From NCBI GenBank assembly GCA_028875175.1, contig JAPPFO010000081.1, positions 1 to 13,118 on the forward strand: 13,118 nt of DNA. Reading direction: 5' to 3'. The translations under genes and the position numbers were made by a program. The stretch is from Chloroflexota bacterium. Its GTDB lineage: Bacteria; Chloroflexota; UBA11872. This document shows, piece by piece, positions 6,359-13,118 of this stretch. Position 1 is the first letter of the stretch; each line of letters begins with the position of its first letter. Below the pieces are notes generated by a model. The model was given only the letters and a program-made list of their open reading frames with translations. It was not told where the DNA came from and did not search any database.

Positions 6359-7726
6359 TTGCCGGCCATTGCCGCAACCGACCTGGTGGTACGGCTGGGG
6401 CAGCGTCAGATCCTTCGCGGCGTATCGCTAGCGCTGGCGCCCGGCGAACGGGTGGCCGTCGTCGGACCCAATGGCGCCGGCAAGACCACACTGCTCCGGG
6501 CGCTGGCCGGTCTGATTCGCCCCAGGCGCGGCCAGGTAAGCCTGCGAGGCGGCGGCGACCCTTCTCAGCCCGCCGCGCGCGCCGGCCTAGGATTCCTGGG
6601 ACATCGCCCCTCGCTATATCCGCACCTCAGCGCCCGGGAAAACCTCGCCTTCGCGGCGCGACTTCGCGGAGCCTCCGGATCCGCCGCGCGCATCGAGTCC
6701 GCCCTCGAGAACGTGGGCCTTGCAGCCGATGCCAACCGCCTCGTGCGCGACTACTCCCGCGGCATGCAGCAACGCCTGGGGCTCGCCCTCGCCTTGCTAC
6801 CGGAACCGGACGTCGTGCTCTTGGACGAACCGGACGCCAGCCTGGACGCCGCCGGCGTCGGCGATCTGCCGCTGATGCTTGACGCGCTGGCGCCCCATGC
6901 GGCCGTACTCTTCAGCACCCACGACGAGCGGGTGGCCCAGGCGCTGGACGCTCGCGTCGTCCGACTGGCGAGCGGACGCCTCACCGAGGATTCGCGCTAC
7001 GCGCCGGCGCCGCACACGCCAACGACTCGCGGTCAAGCAGCGCCGCGCCCGCCCGGATTCGTCCGGGCCGTCGGAGCCATGATCGCCAAGGACGCCCGGG
7101 TCGAGTGGCGAGCGCGCGAGCAGGTGCCAACGCTGCTCATATTCACCCTGCTCGCCGCCGTCGTCTTCGACATGGCCTTCATCGCCGCCCTGGGGTCCGA
7201 AGTCGCGGCCGTCGCCCTAGGCGTCCTGTGGGTCAGCGTGCAGCTGGCCGCCACACTGGCCGGCACGCGACTGTTCGCAAGCGAGTACGAACGGGGCACC
7301 CTGGATGGGCTACTGGTCGCGCCGGTCGACCCGAGCGGGATCTACCTCGCCAAATTTGCGCTGCTGGCGATCGAGACGGCCTTCGTGGGCGTCGCGCAGC
7401 TGATATTCCTGAGCCTGCTATTGAACGTGTCGCTGTTTCAGGCATCCACCATCGGAGCCGTACTCCTGGCCTCGGCGGCGATCAGCGCCATCCTGGCCCT
7501 CCAGAGTTCCCTGGTCGTAAACGCCCGCGCGCGCGAGATGCTGATGCCGCTGCTCGCCATCCCGCCGGCCGTGCCAGTGCTCCTTGCCGGAGTTGGCATC
7601 ACCCTCGGGGCTCTTGAAGTCACGCCAGCCGGCCAGCAGGGCGCCTGGTTCGGGTTGCTGGCCGTCGTCGCGGTCGTATTCTTGACGCTCGGGACGGTCC
7701 TGTACCCGCAGGCGGCCCGGACGTAA
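6359..7726 (+). CDS. CcmA-CcmB fusion: heme exporter ATPase joined to its permease
   Basis: A 455-residue two-domain protein. Residues 1-210 form an ABC ATPase: Walker A GPNGAGKTT (36-44), the CcmA-like GFLGHRPSLYPHLS segment (78-91), signature YSRGMQQRL (132-140), Walker B VVLLDEP (152-158) and the STH switch histidine (186-188). A Pro/Ala-rich linker (about 211-233) leads to a CcmB domain with about six hydrophobic segments, including ERGTLDGLLVAPVDP (311-325) and AREMLMPLLAIPPAVPVLLAG. CcmA and CcmB are normally separate; here the frame is continuous. Together with CcmC and CcmD they release holo-CcmE using ATP. The start is a TTG at 6359, the only start codon I see that fits just before the first ATPase strand; the frame is open upstream without an ATG in the gap. 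The gene ends 12 bases before ccmC. Confidence 0.88.
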   Translation: MPAIAATDLVVRLGQRQILRGVSLALAPGERVAVVGPNGAGKTTLLRALAGLIRPRRGQVSLRGGGDPSQPAARAGLGFLGHRPSLYPHLSARENLAFAARLRGASGSAARIESALENVGLAADANRLVRDYSRGMQQRLGLALALLPEPDVVLLDEPDASLDAAGVGDLPLMLDALAPHAAVLFSTHDERVAQALDARVVRLASGRLTEDSRYAPAPHTPTTRGQAAPRPPGFVRAVGAMIAKDARVEWRAREQVPTLLIFTLLAAVVFDMAFIAALGSEVAAVALGVLWVSVQLAATLAGTRLFASEYERGTLDGLLVAPVDPSGIYLAKFALLAIETAFVGVAQLIFLSLLLNVSLFQASTIGAVLLASAAISAILALQSSLVVNARAREMLMPLLAIPPAVPVLLAGVGITLGALEVTPAGQQGAWFGLLAVVAVVFLTLGTVLYPQAART

Positions 7727-7727
7727 C

Positions 7728-7734
7728 GGAAGGA
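7728..7734 (+). promoter_or_regulatory. ribosome-binding site of ccmC
   Basis: GGAAGGA ends four bases before the ATG at 7739. It is the clearest purine-rich Shine-Dalgarno-like site in a window where most starts instead overlap a stop, and it supports the chosen ccmC start. Confidence 0.5.
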
Positions 7735-7738
7735 CGAC

Positions 7739-8485
7739 ATGCGACAAGCTCGAACAACGGAGTTGCCCCCACCACGGCGGCTCGGCGCGCTTCGCGAACC
7801 TGCCAACGCGGCCCTCTATGTCGCGCTGTTGCTTAGCATGGGCCTGGCCATCTTCATGGCCTTCGTCGTTGCGCCCGCCGAACGCGTGCAAGCCGAGGTC
7901 TACCGAATCCTCTTCGTGCATGTGCCCAGCGCCTGGCTGGCCTTCGCCGCATTCGGCGTGGTGGCCGTCGGCAGCGTGATGTTCCTTATTCGAGGCAAGT
8001 CCCATTGGGACCGGCTCGCGCACGCCTCGGCCGAGATCGGCGTGCTCTTCACCACGCTGTGCCTGGTCACCGGGTCTATCTGGGGCCGCAGCGTGTGGGG
8101 TGTGTGGTGGCAGTGGGATCCGCGCCTGACCACCACCCTGATCATGTGGTTCATCTACGTCAGCTACCTCGCGCTGCGTTCCTATATCGATGACCCGGAC
8201 GCCCGCCGGCGAATGTCGTCCGTGCTCGGCATCGTTGGCGTGGTCAGCGTGCCCATCGTCTGGTTCTCGGTGGAGTGGTGGCGCAGCCTGCATCCCACGC
8301 CCTCGATCACCAATCCCGGCGGCGGCATGCCGCCCGAGATGCTGACCACTCTGCTGGTTTCGGTGGCAGCCTTCACCGTCTTCTACGTCGTCCTGGTACG
8401 GCAGCGCATGCAGCTCGAACTGGCCGTAACCGAGCTGGGCAGCCTGCGCGAGCGTCTGCACGAACGGAACGAGGATTCCGCATGA
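7739..8485 (+). CDS. ccmC: CcmC, heme-handling membrane protein of the Ccm system
   Basis: A 248-residue six-helix protein of the heme handling protein family. The tryptophan-rich WWD segment reads WGRSVWGVWWQWDPRLT (residues 115-131). The two axial heme-ligand histidines are H61 in FVHVPSAW and H185 in WWRSLHP, matching H60 and H184 of E. coli CcmC. The protein binds heme at the outer face of the membrane and loads it onto CcmE. The length is normal for the family. The C-terminal tail (about residues 211-248) is charged and possibly helical. The stop overlaps the ccmD start as ATGA. Confidence 0.95.
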   Translation: MRQARTTELPPPRRLGALREPANAALYVALLLSMGLAIFMAFVVAPAERVQAEVYRILFVHVPSAWLAFAAFGVVAVGSVMFLIRGKSHWDRLAHASAEIGVLFTTLCLVTGSIWGRSVWGVWWQWDPRLTTTLIMWFIYVSYLALRSYIDDPDARRRMSSVLGIVGVVSVPIVWFSVEWWRSLHPTPSITNPGGGMPPEMLTTLLVSVAAFTVFYVVLVRQRMQLELAVTELGSLRERLHERNEDSA

Positions 8486-8652
8486 CAAATGACTTGCTAT
8501 ACCTGTTCATCGGCTTCAGCGCCGTCTGGGTGGGCGTTTTTGGTTACCTGGTCTACGTCACCGGGCGCGTGCGCAGTGTGCGCGACGAGTTGCACGATCT
8601 GCGAGGGCAACTCGACGCGCCGCAGGCAGGGCCAAAAGCGTCGAGCCACTAA
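8482..8652 (+). CDS. ccmD: CcmD-like small membrane protein
   Basis: A 56-residue protein: one transmembrane helix near the N-terminus (about residues 5-26, YLFIGFSAVWVGVFGYLVYV) followed by a charged helix (GRVRSVRDELHDLRGQL). CcmD proteins have this topology and are needed for release of holo-CcmE from the CcmABC complex. Sequence conservation in the family is low, so the call rests on size, topology and the position directly after ccmC (ATGA overlap) and before ccmF. The 50 bases between its stop and ccmF show nothing recognisable. Confidence 0.82.
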   Translation: MTNDLLYLFIGFSAVWVGVFGYLVYVTGRVRSVRDELHDLRGQLDAPQAGPKASSH

Positions 8653-8702
8653 CGCCCACCGCGCGAACTTGCATCCGCCTCCGCCGATAGCGCGCCCCCC
8701 GA

Positions 8703-10703
8703 ATGCCTGATCTCGTTGATGCCGGCCGGCTGGGACTCGGTGTTGCTTTTGGCGTGGCCGTGCTGCAACTGCTGCTTAGCCTGGCCGGCGCCGTACGCCG
8801 CACGCCGGAACTAAGTCGCAGCGCCGCCAACGCGGCCTCCGTCCAGGCCGCCTTGCTGACCGTCGTGGTCGCTGGCCTGGCGGCCGGCTTCCTGGCACGC
8901 GATTTCTCCATTCAGTTCGTGGCCGACCACTCCAGTTCGGCCATGCCCACCGGCCTGACTCTCGCCGCGCTCTGGGGCGGCCAGGAAGGCTCCCTGCTGT
9001 TCTGGACCTGGTCCATGAGCCTGTTCGCGGCGGTCGCAACCCGCCGCATGTTGAACGCGGACAGTGTCATCGGTCCGCACGGGATCGTCGTGGTCAGCGG
9101 TCTGCAGCTGTTCTTCCTGGGGGTGCTGGTCTTCACGTCGTCGCCGTTTTCGCGCCTGGTGGCCGCGCCGGCCGAGGGCCGCGGACTCAATCCCTTGCTG
9201 TGGGACAGCGGCAAGCAAATCCATCCCCCGTTGCTGCTGTCCGGCTACATGAGCTTCGGACTCCCCTTCGCGTTCGCGGTCGGCTTGCTGACCGCCGGCC
9301 GTGTCACGCAACCGTGGCTACGCGAAATGCGCAACTGGATGCTCCTCGCCTGGGCCATCCAGAGCGCCGGACTGCTGCTGGGCGCCTGGTGGGCCTACCG
9401 CGTGCTCGGCTGGGGCGGCTACTGGGGCTGGGACCCCGTTGAAAACGTCGCCCTGCTGCCCTGGCTGGTCGCCACCGCCTACCTGCATTCCGCGCTCGCC
9501 CAGGAGCGGCGCGGTCAGCTGCGCGCCTGGGCCATTGGCCTGGTGCTGCTGACCTACGCGTTGGCCATCTTCGGCACGTTCGTGGTTCGCAGCGGCATCC
9601 TTTCGTCGGTGCACAACTTCGCGTTGTCTGATGTAGGCCCGATCTTCTTCGTATTCGTGGGCGCGCTCCTGATCCTCTCGGCCGTGCTCTTCATCTACCG
9701 CCTGCCGCTCATTCGCTCGGACGAACCGATTACCGACATCGCGTCAAAGGAAGCCGGTTTTCTGATCAACAACCTGCTGATGCTGGCAATTGCCGCGGCC
9801 ACCTTCTGGGGCACGGTCTTCCCGCTGGTCACCGAGATCGTCCAGGGCGCCCGCATCGCCGTGGGACCGCCCTTCTACACCCAGGTCAACGTGCCCTTGC
9901 TGGTCGCAACGCTCGGGCTGCTGGCCATCTGGCCGTTGCTGGCCTGGCGCCGCACGTCCTTGCGAGCCGCCTGGCGAGCCACGCGCTGGCCAATCGCAAC
10001 CCTGGTCCTGATCTCAGTGCTGCTGGCGGTCCTTGGCATGCGTGACGGACTGCCGATCATCGCCATCGGACTCACGGCGGCCGTCGCGGTGGGCGTAGCG
10101 CTCGAGTACGGCCGCAGCATGCGGGCCGGCCTCACCCGCCGGCGCGAGGCGGCGACCGGCCCGTATCCGCTCATGGTGGGCAACCGGCGGCGCCTGGGCA
10201 GCTATCTCGTGCACCTGGGCATCGCCATCCTGGCGCTCGGAATCATCGCCTCCGCCGCTTTCAGCCAGGAGACCGCCGCAACCGTGGAGCGTGGCGAGGC
10301 CGTAAGCCTCGGCTCGTACGACGTCGTCTTCCAGGGTCTCCGCAGCAGCGTCCAGCCGGGCCTGAATACGGTCGTTGCCGCCGTGGACGTGCGGCGCGAC
10401 GGTGCCGTGATCGATCGCCTGTCGCCTGCCAGGCGCATTCATGCGGGCTGGGAAAACCAGCCGACGGCCGACGTGGCGGTCAGCACCACCCTGCCGCACC
10501 TGGACGACGTGTACGTGCTGCTCAGCTCGTGGGACCAGAGCGGCGCTTCCGCCACCATTCGATTGCTGATCAACCCGTTGGTCGTCCTGCTCTGGATCGG
10601 TGGAATCGTCTACTTCGTCGGGATCCTCGTGATCGCCTGGCCAACGGAGCGGCGGGAAACAGCGGCGATTCCGGATGCCGCGGCACAGGCGGCCGCTTCG
10701 TGA
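8703..10703 (+). CDS. ccmF: CcmF, cytochrome c heme lyase large subunit
   Basis: A 666-residue polytopic membrane protein of full family length. Diagnostic motifs are WGGQEGSLLFW (residues 91-101), GLNPLLWDSGKQIHPP (161-176) and the WWD domain with WGGYWGWDPVENVALLPW (237-254). H174, H262, H304 and H504 correspond to the conserved H173, H261, H303 and H491 of E. coli CcmF (periplasmic and transmembrane heme ligands). Trp occurs in LNPLLW where many homologues have Gln. A periplasmic domain lies near the C-terminus (about residues 520-615), followed by a last helix. CcmF receives heme from holo-CcmE and, with CcmH/I, ligates it to CxxCH sites. It starts at ATG 8703 and its TGA overlaps the GTG start of ccmH. 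Confidence 0.96.
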   Translation: MPDLVDAGRLGLGVAFGVAVLQLLLSLAGAVRRTPELSRSAANAASVQAALLTVVVAGLAAGFLARDFSIQFVADHSSSAMPTGLTLAALWGGQEGSLLFWTWSMSLFAAVATRRMLNADSVIGPHGIVVVSGLQLFFLGVLVFTSSPFSRLVAAPAEGRGLNPLLWDSGKQIHPPLLLSGYMSFGLPFAFAVGLLTAGRVTQPWLREMRNWMLLAWAIQSAGLLLGAWWAYRVLGWGGYWGWDPVENVALLPWLVATAYLHSALAQERRGQLRAWAIGLVLLTYALAIFGTFVVRSGILSSVHNFALSDVGPIFFVFVGALLILSAVLFIYRLPLIRSDEPITDIASKEAGFLINNLLMLAIAAATFWGTVFPLVTEIVQGARIAVGPPFYTQVNVPLLVATLGLLAIWPLLAWRRTSLRAAWRATRWPIATLVLISVLLAVLGMRDGLPIIAIGLTAAVAVGVALEYGRSMRAGLTRRREAATGPYPLMVGNRRRLGSYLVHLGIAILALGIIASAAFSQETAATVERGEAVSLGSYDVVFQGLRSSVQPGLNTVVAAVDVRRDGAVIDRLSPARRIHAGWENQPTADVAVSTTLPHLDDVYVLLSSWDQSGASATIRLLINPLVVLLWIGGIVYFVGILVIAWPTERRETAAIPDAAAQAAAS

Positions 10704-11185
10704 ACCGGTTCCGCGCGGGCCTGCTCCTGGCCCTGCTGGCGGCCACGGTCCTGGCGCTGCCGGCCCACGCGGACGACCAGCCGGACCTGCCCACCCGTAA
10801 GCGCATGTGGTCGATCGCCGAGCGGCTGGACTGCCCGGTTTGCCAGGGGCAATCCGTGCGCGAGTCCAATGCCCAGCTCGCCGCCCAGATGCGTGAAATC
10901 ATCCTGATCAAGCTCCAGGCCGGCGAGTCCGAAACGCAGATCATGGACTTCTTTGCGGATCGTTACGGCCTGGCGGTCTTGCGCGAGCCGCCTCGCGAGG
11001 GTCTGGCCCTGGGGGTCTGGATCGGTCCAGTCGTCATTCTCAGCCTGGGCATCCTGCTGCTGGGCTGGGTCTTCGCTCGGGGACGCCAACCCGGAGTCGC
11101 GGCGACCGGCGCAAACCTGGAGGCCTACGAGCGGCAGGTGGACGACCTGCGCCAGGCTGGACGCGGCTCGCCACCATCAGCATGA
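10700..11185 (+). CDS. ccmH: CcmH, apocytochrome thiol-reducing subunit of the heme lyase
   Basis: A 161-residue protein with a signal peptide or N-terminal anchor (residues 4-24, ending ALPAHADD), a periplasmic three-helix domain carrying the redox motif LDCPVCQGQSVRESNA (C45 and C48), and a transmembrane helix at about residues 105-126. This is the CcmH/CycL/Ccl2 family, which reduces or holds the CxxCH thiols of apocytochromes before heme attachment. GTG 10700 overlaps the ccmF stop (GTGA) and is preferred over the open frame further upstream, which lies inside ccmF. Its usual reductant CcmG is not encoded in this window. The stop overlaps the next start as ATGA. Confidence 0.93.
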   Translation: MNRFRAGLLLALLAATVLALPAHADDQPDLPTRKRMWSIAERLDCPVCQGQSVRESNAQLAAQMREIILIKLQAGESETQIMDFFADRYGLAVLREPPREGLALGVWIGPVVILSLGILLLGWVFARGRQPGVAATGANLEAYERQVDDLRQAGRGSPPSA

Positions 11186-12420
11186 CCGCGCCGCTACTGA
11201 GCCTGGCGGTCCTCCTGATCGCCCTTGCCGGACTGGCCTGGATCGTCGCGCCCTTGCTTCGTCGATCAATTGAATCCGGCGACTCGCTCGGAACCGATGA
11301 TGACCTGGCCGTCGAGCGCGGGCTGCGAATGCTGGATGACTTGCAGGCCGAACGCGATCGGGGCGCCATCAGCCGTACGGACTTTGAGCAAGTCAGTGGC
11401 GACGTTCGCCGCGACACAGCCCAGCGACTGCACGACCGCGACCAGCGACGCCGGCGACTGGACGCCGCGGTGGAGGCCCTCGTTGGAGACGCGGCGCCTG
11501 CCGCAATCCCGGGCGCGGCTCGGACACCCACGCGTGCGCGGACCGTGGCCTGGGTCGCGCCCAGCGTCGCGCTGGTGACACTGCTCGGGGCGCTGGTCGT
11601 CGTGATCACCGTCGGAGCGCGATCCGCGGCCGCCGAACAGGAGCCCGTGGGCAACGTTGGCGTCGCGGCAATTTCCGGAGCGGCCGTATCGGCCGGCAAT
11701 GCCGACTTGCTGCTCGTCAGCCACGCAACGGGTGCGCAACTGAGCCGCGACGGCGGACGAACCTGGGCGCCTGCCGAGGGCCCAGGGGAAGCCGTAAGCG
11801 CGGCGGCTGGTTCCGACACCCTGTACGTGCTCGCCGGCGACGGCGTGTGGTCAAGTCGGGATCAGGGCGCCACCTGGGGTCCCGAGTCCGGCTTCCCGGC
11901 ATTCCGACGCCTCGCCATTGGATCGCGAACCCAGAGCCTGGCTGGCGTCGAGGACTCCGGGTCGATATTCGTGAGCAATGACATGGGCCGCAGTTGGGAG
12001 TCAGGCCCCGCCGACGCCCCGAGCAGCCTCACGGGACTGGCCGTCGTCGACTTCGGCGCTCCGTTCCTGCTGGCAGCCACCGGCGCCGAAGGCGTGCTCG
12101 CCTCCGAGAGCAGCGGCGGCTGGCGCGGCGCCAACGGGTTCGTCAACGGCGTCCTGCCCACCATCACCATTCGCGCCGTGGTCTACGAGCCCGAAACCGG
12201 CGACTCCTACAGTTCGGCGTCCGGCGAGCGATTCGAGGGCGCCGCCTTCGTCGCCACCGACGCTGGCGTGTTCAAGTCCGTCGACGGCATGCAGTCGTGG
12301 GTGCAGCTTCCCCTGCGAGCGGACGTACGCGCGCTGGCGATCAGCGGCCGCACGTTGTATGCCATCGCGACTGACGGATCGGTCTTCCGCAGCCGTGACG
12401 CGGGAACGACCTGGCGATGA
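11182..12420 (+). CDS. CcmI-like membrane protein with an Asp-box (BNR) beta-propeller
   Basis: A 412-residue protein. An N-terminal helix (residues 4-25) is followed by a charged cytoplasmic stretch (about 38-118) with ERGLRMLDDLQAERDRGAIS, resembling the CcmI loop that follows its first membrane segment, and then a second transmembrane helix (about 121-143). The remaining 270 residues should be periplasmic. They carry SxDxGxTW boxes at 188-195, 225-232, 265-272, 366-373 and 404-411, plus a degenerate SESSGGW at 308-314. These are Asp-box/BNR repeats of sortilin, sialidase and Ycf48-type propellers. Usual CcmI proteins have TPRs here that bind apocytochrome. The coupling to ccmH (ATGA) and the CcmI-like N-terminus imply a heme-lyase role with a different client-recognition domain; that is inference. 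No sialidase catalytic residues were identified. Confidence 0.78.
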   Translation: MTAPLLSLAVLLIALAGLAWIVAPLLRRSIESGDSLGTDDDLAVERGLRMLDDLQAERDRGAISRTDFEQVSGDVRRDTAQRLHDRDQRRRRLDAAVEALVGDAAPAAIPGAARTPTRARTVAWVAPSVALVTLLGALVVVITVGARSAAAEQEPVGNVGVAAISGAAVSAGNADLLLVSHATGAQLSRDGGRTWAPAEGPGEAVSAAAGSDTLYVLAGDGVWSSRDQGATWGPESGFPAFRRLAIGSRTQSLAGVEDSGSIFVSNDMGRSWESGPADAPSSLTGLAVVDFGAPFLLAATGAEGVLASESSGGWRGANGFVNGVLPTITIRAVVYEPETGDSYSSASGERFEGAAFVATDAGVFKSVDGMQSWVQLPLRADVRALAISGRTLYAIATDGSVFRSRDAGTTWR

Positions 12421-13118
12421 AACGAGCGCTCGGACTAGTCGCCGCGCTGTTCGCCCTTGCCATCGTCGGCGTAGCCGGCGCGCAGGCCCAGGGAAGTGGC
12501 GAGATTGTCGGGCGTCTCCGGCCGGCTACGCCAGGCACGGCACTACCGTCGGGCCTGGTCGTCCAGCTTGACGGTTTTCGACAGACCGATCGCTTGCCGA
12601 CGAGCGAGGCCACGGTTGGCGCTGATGGCCTCTTCGTATTCCCAGACGTGGCTGCGGGCGGTGAATTCGCTTATCTCGTCTCGTTTGAGGTCGAGGGCGT
12701 GCGCTACAGCAGCGATGTCCTGCAAGTCGCGGCTGGCGAGGGCACGGCGGTCGAAATCGACGTGTTCGCCGTCACGGAGACTGATCCCGGCATTAGCTTC
12801 CGGAGTCTGACCCGCCTGCTCAGACGCCAGACGGCCGACACGCTCTCAGTTGTCGAAGTCGCCGACGTGCACGTACCCGGCAATCGCGCCTACCTGCCGG
12901 TGCAGCAAGCGGGCTCGCCGCCGCCCCTGCGTTTCGGCGTACCCGATGGCGCGTTCAACTTGCAGCCGGTCGCGGGCTTCGGACCCGGTGACGCCGTCAT
13001 CGGCGGACCGGGCTTCGCGGTCTTTGCCGGACTCCAACCAGGCGTGACGACCATGGTTTACGGCTACCAATTGGCGCTCGACGGCGGGACCGTCGCCTTC
13101 GATTGGGCGCCGGCGCTG
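12417..13118 (+). CDS. secreted protein with carboxypeptidase-regulatory-like domain, 3'-truncated
   Basis: An open frame of 234 codons runs off the window end. The ATG at 12417 overlaps the upstream stop as ATGA. A Sec signal peptide is clear (MKRALGLVAALFALAIVGVAGAQAQ, cleavage near residue 25 after AQA). It is followed by a beta-sandwich-like domain (about residues 27-118: EIVGRLRPATPGTALPSGL, TVGADGLFVFPDV, EGVRYSSDVL) of the carboxypeptidase-regulatory or transthyretin-like type. A second segment has FNLQPVAGFGPGD and GVTTMVYGYQLALDGG. The pattern recalls uncharacterised exported proteins of Chloroflexota and Geobacter-like bacteria; that resemblance is from memory. Function is unknown. 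The coupling to the Ccm genes suggests an envelope role connected with cytochrome assembly, but chance operon membership is possible. Confidence 0.75.
   Translation, partial: MKRALGLVAALFALAIVGVAGAQAQGSGEIVGRLRPATPGTALPSGLVVQLDGFRQTDRLPTSEATVGADGLFVFPDVAAGGEFAYLVSFEVEGVRYSSDVLQVAAGEGTAVEIDVFAVTETDPGISFRSLTRLLRRQTADTLSVVEVADVHVPGNRAYLPVQQAGSPPPLRFGVPDGAFNLQPVAGFGPGDAVIGGPGFAVFAGLQPGVTTMVYGYQLALDGGTVAFDWAPAL

Noticed and set aside
7418..8488. Long open frame (356 codons) on the minus strand opposite the CcmB domain and ccmC
   Set aside because: Its translation is a shadow of the ccmC codons, without recognisable domains. The plus strand carries conserved CcmC residues throughout.
10529..10699. 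Earlier start for ccmH inside ccmF
   Set aside because: It would place about 57 Arg-rich residues before the signal peptide. GTG 10700 gives a normal signal peptide and a coupled overlap.
11740..12420. Asp-box region as a sialidase enzyme
   Set aside because: Asp boxes are structural. I could not identify the Arg triad or Tyr/Glu nucleophile pair of sialidases, and the context is cytochrome maturation.
12496..12810. Complete 104-codon open frame near the right end
   Set aside because: Out of frame with the signal-peptide-bearing frame from 12417, which stays open to the window end. The short one is Arg/Ser-rich and lacks motifs.

Overview
This is a GC-rich, densely coding, single-strand block of about 13 kb. 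All 14 genes run left to right and most junctions are overlapping stop/start codons (ATGA, GTGA, TAATG). It carries two bioenergetic modules. Positions 1-5351 hold an alternative complex III (ACIII)-type quinol oxidoreductase. Positions 5856-12420 hold a System I cytochrome c maturation (ccm) cluster. The pairing of ACIII with Ccm, the high GC, and the family resemblance of the last gene suggest a Chloroflexota bacterium, perhaps a marine or Dehalococcoidia-like lineage. No marker gene is present, so the taxonomy is an inference.

ACIII part: the C-terminal end of a molybdopterin-oxidoreductase-fold subunit (cut by the window start), a separate ferredoxin-type subunit with four cluster motifs, two tandem NrfD-type membrane subunits, ActD (DUF3341) and ActE (lipoprotein monoheme cytochrome c). 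ActB, one fused polypeptide in the well-studied complexes, is split in two here. A divergent NrfD paralogue sits between the FeS subunit and ActC. A pentaheme ActA would have to lie upstream.

Link: a small four-helix CopD-like membrane protein (5366-5839) lies between the two modules.

Ccm part: ccmE, a ccmA-ccmB fusion, ccmC, ccmD, ccmF, ccmH, then a gene whose N-terminus looks like CcmI but whose periplasmic part is a set of Asp-box (BNR) propeller repeats instead of TPRs. No ccmG is present. The window ends inside a secreted, translationally coupled protein with a carboxypeptidase-regulatory-like domain.

Working together, the Ccm proteins would export heme and attach it to CxxCH motifs of c-type cytochromes such as the neighbouring ActE. 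ACIII would pass electrons from quinol to a periplasmic acceptor. The most unusual elements are the CcmI/Asp-box chimera (11182-12420), the CcmAB fusion, the Tyr-to-Phe change beside the CcmE heme-binding His, and the missing ccmG. No RNA genes, mobile elements, CRISPR arrays or convincing terminators were seen. There is no gene-free stretch longer than 60 bases.
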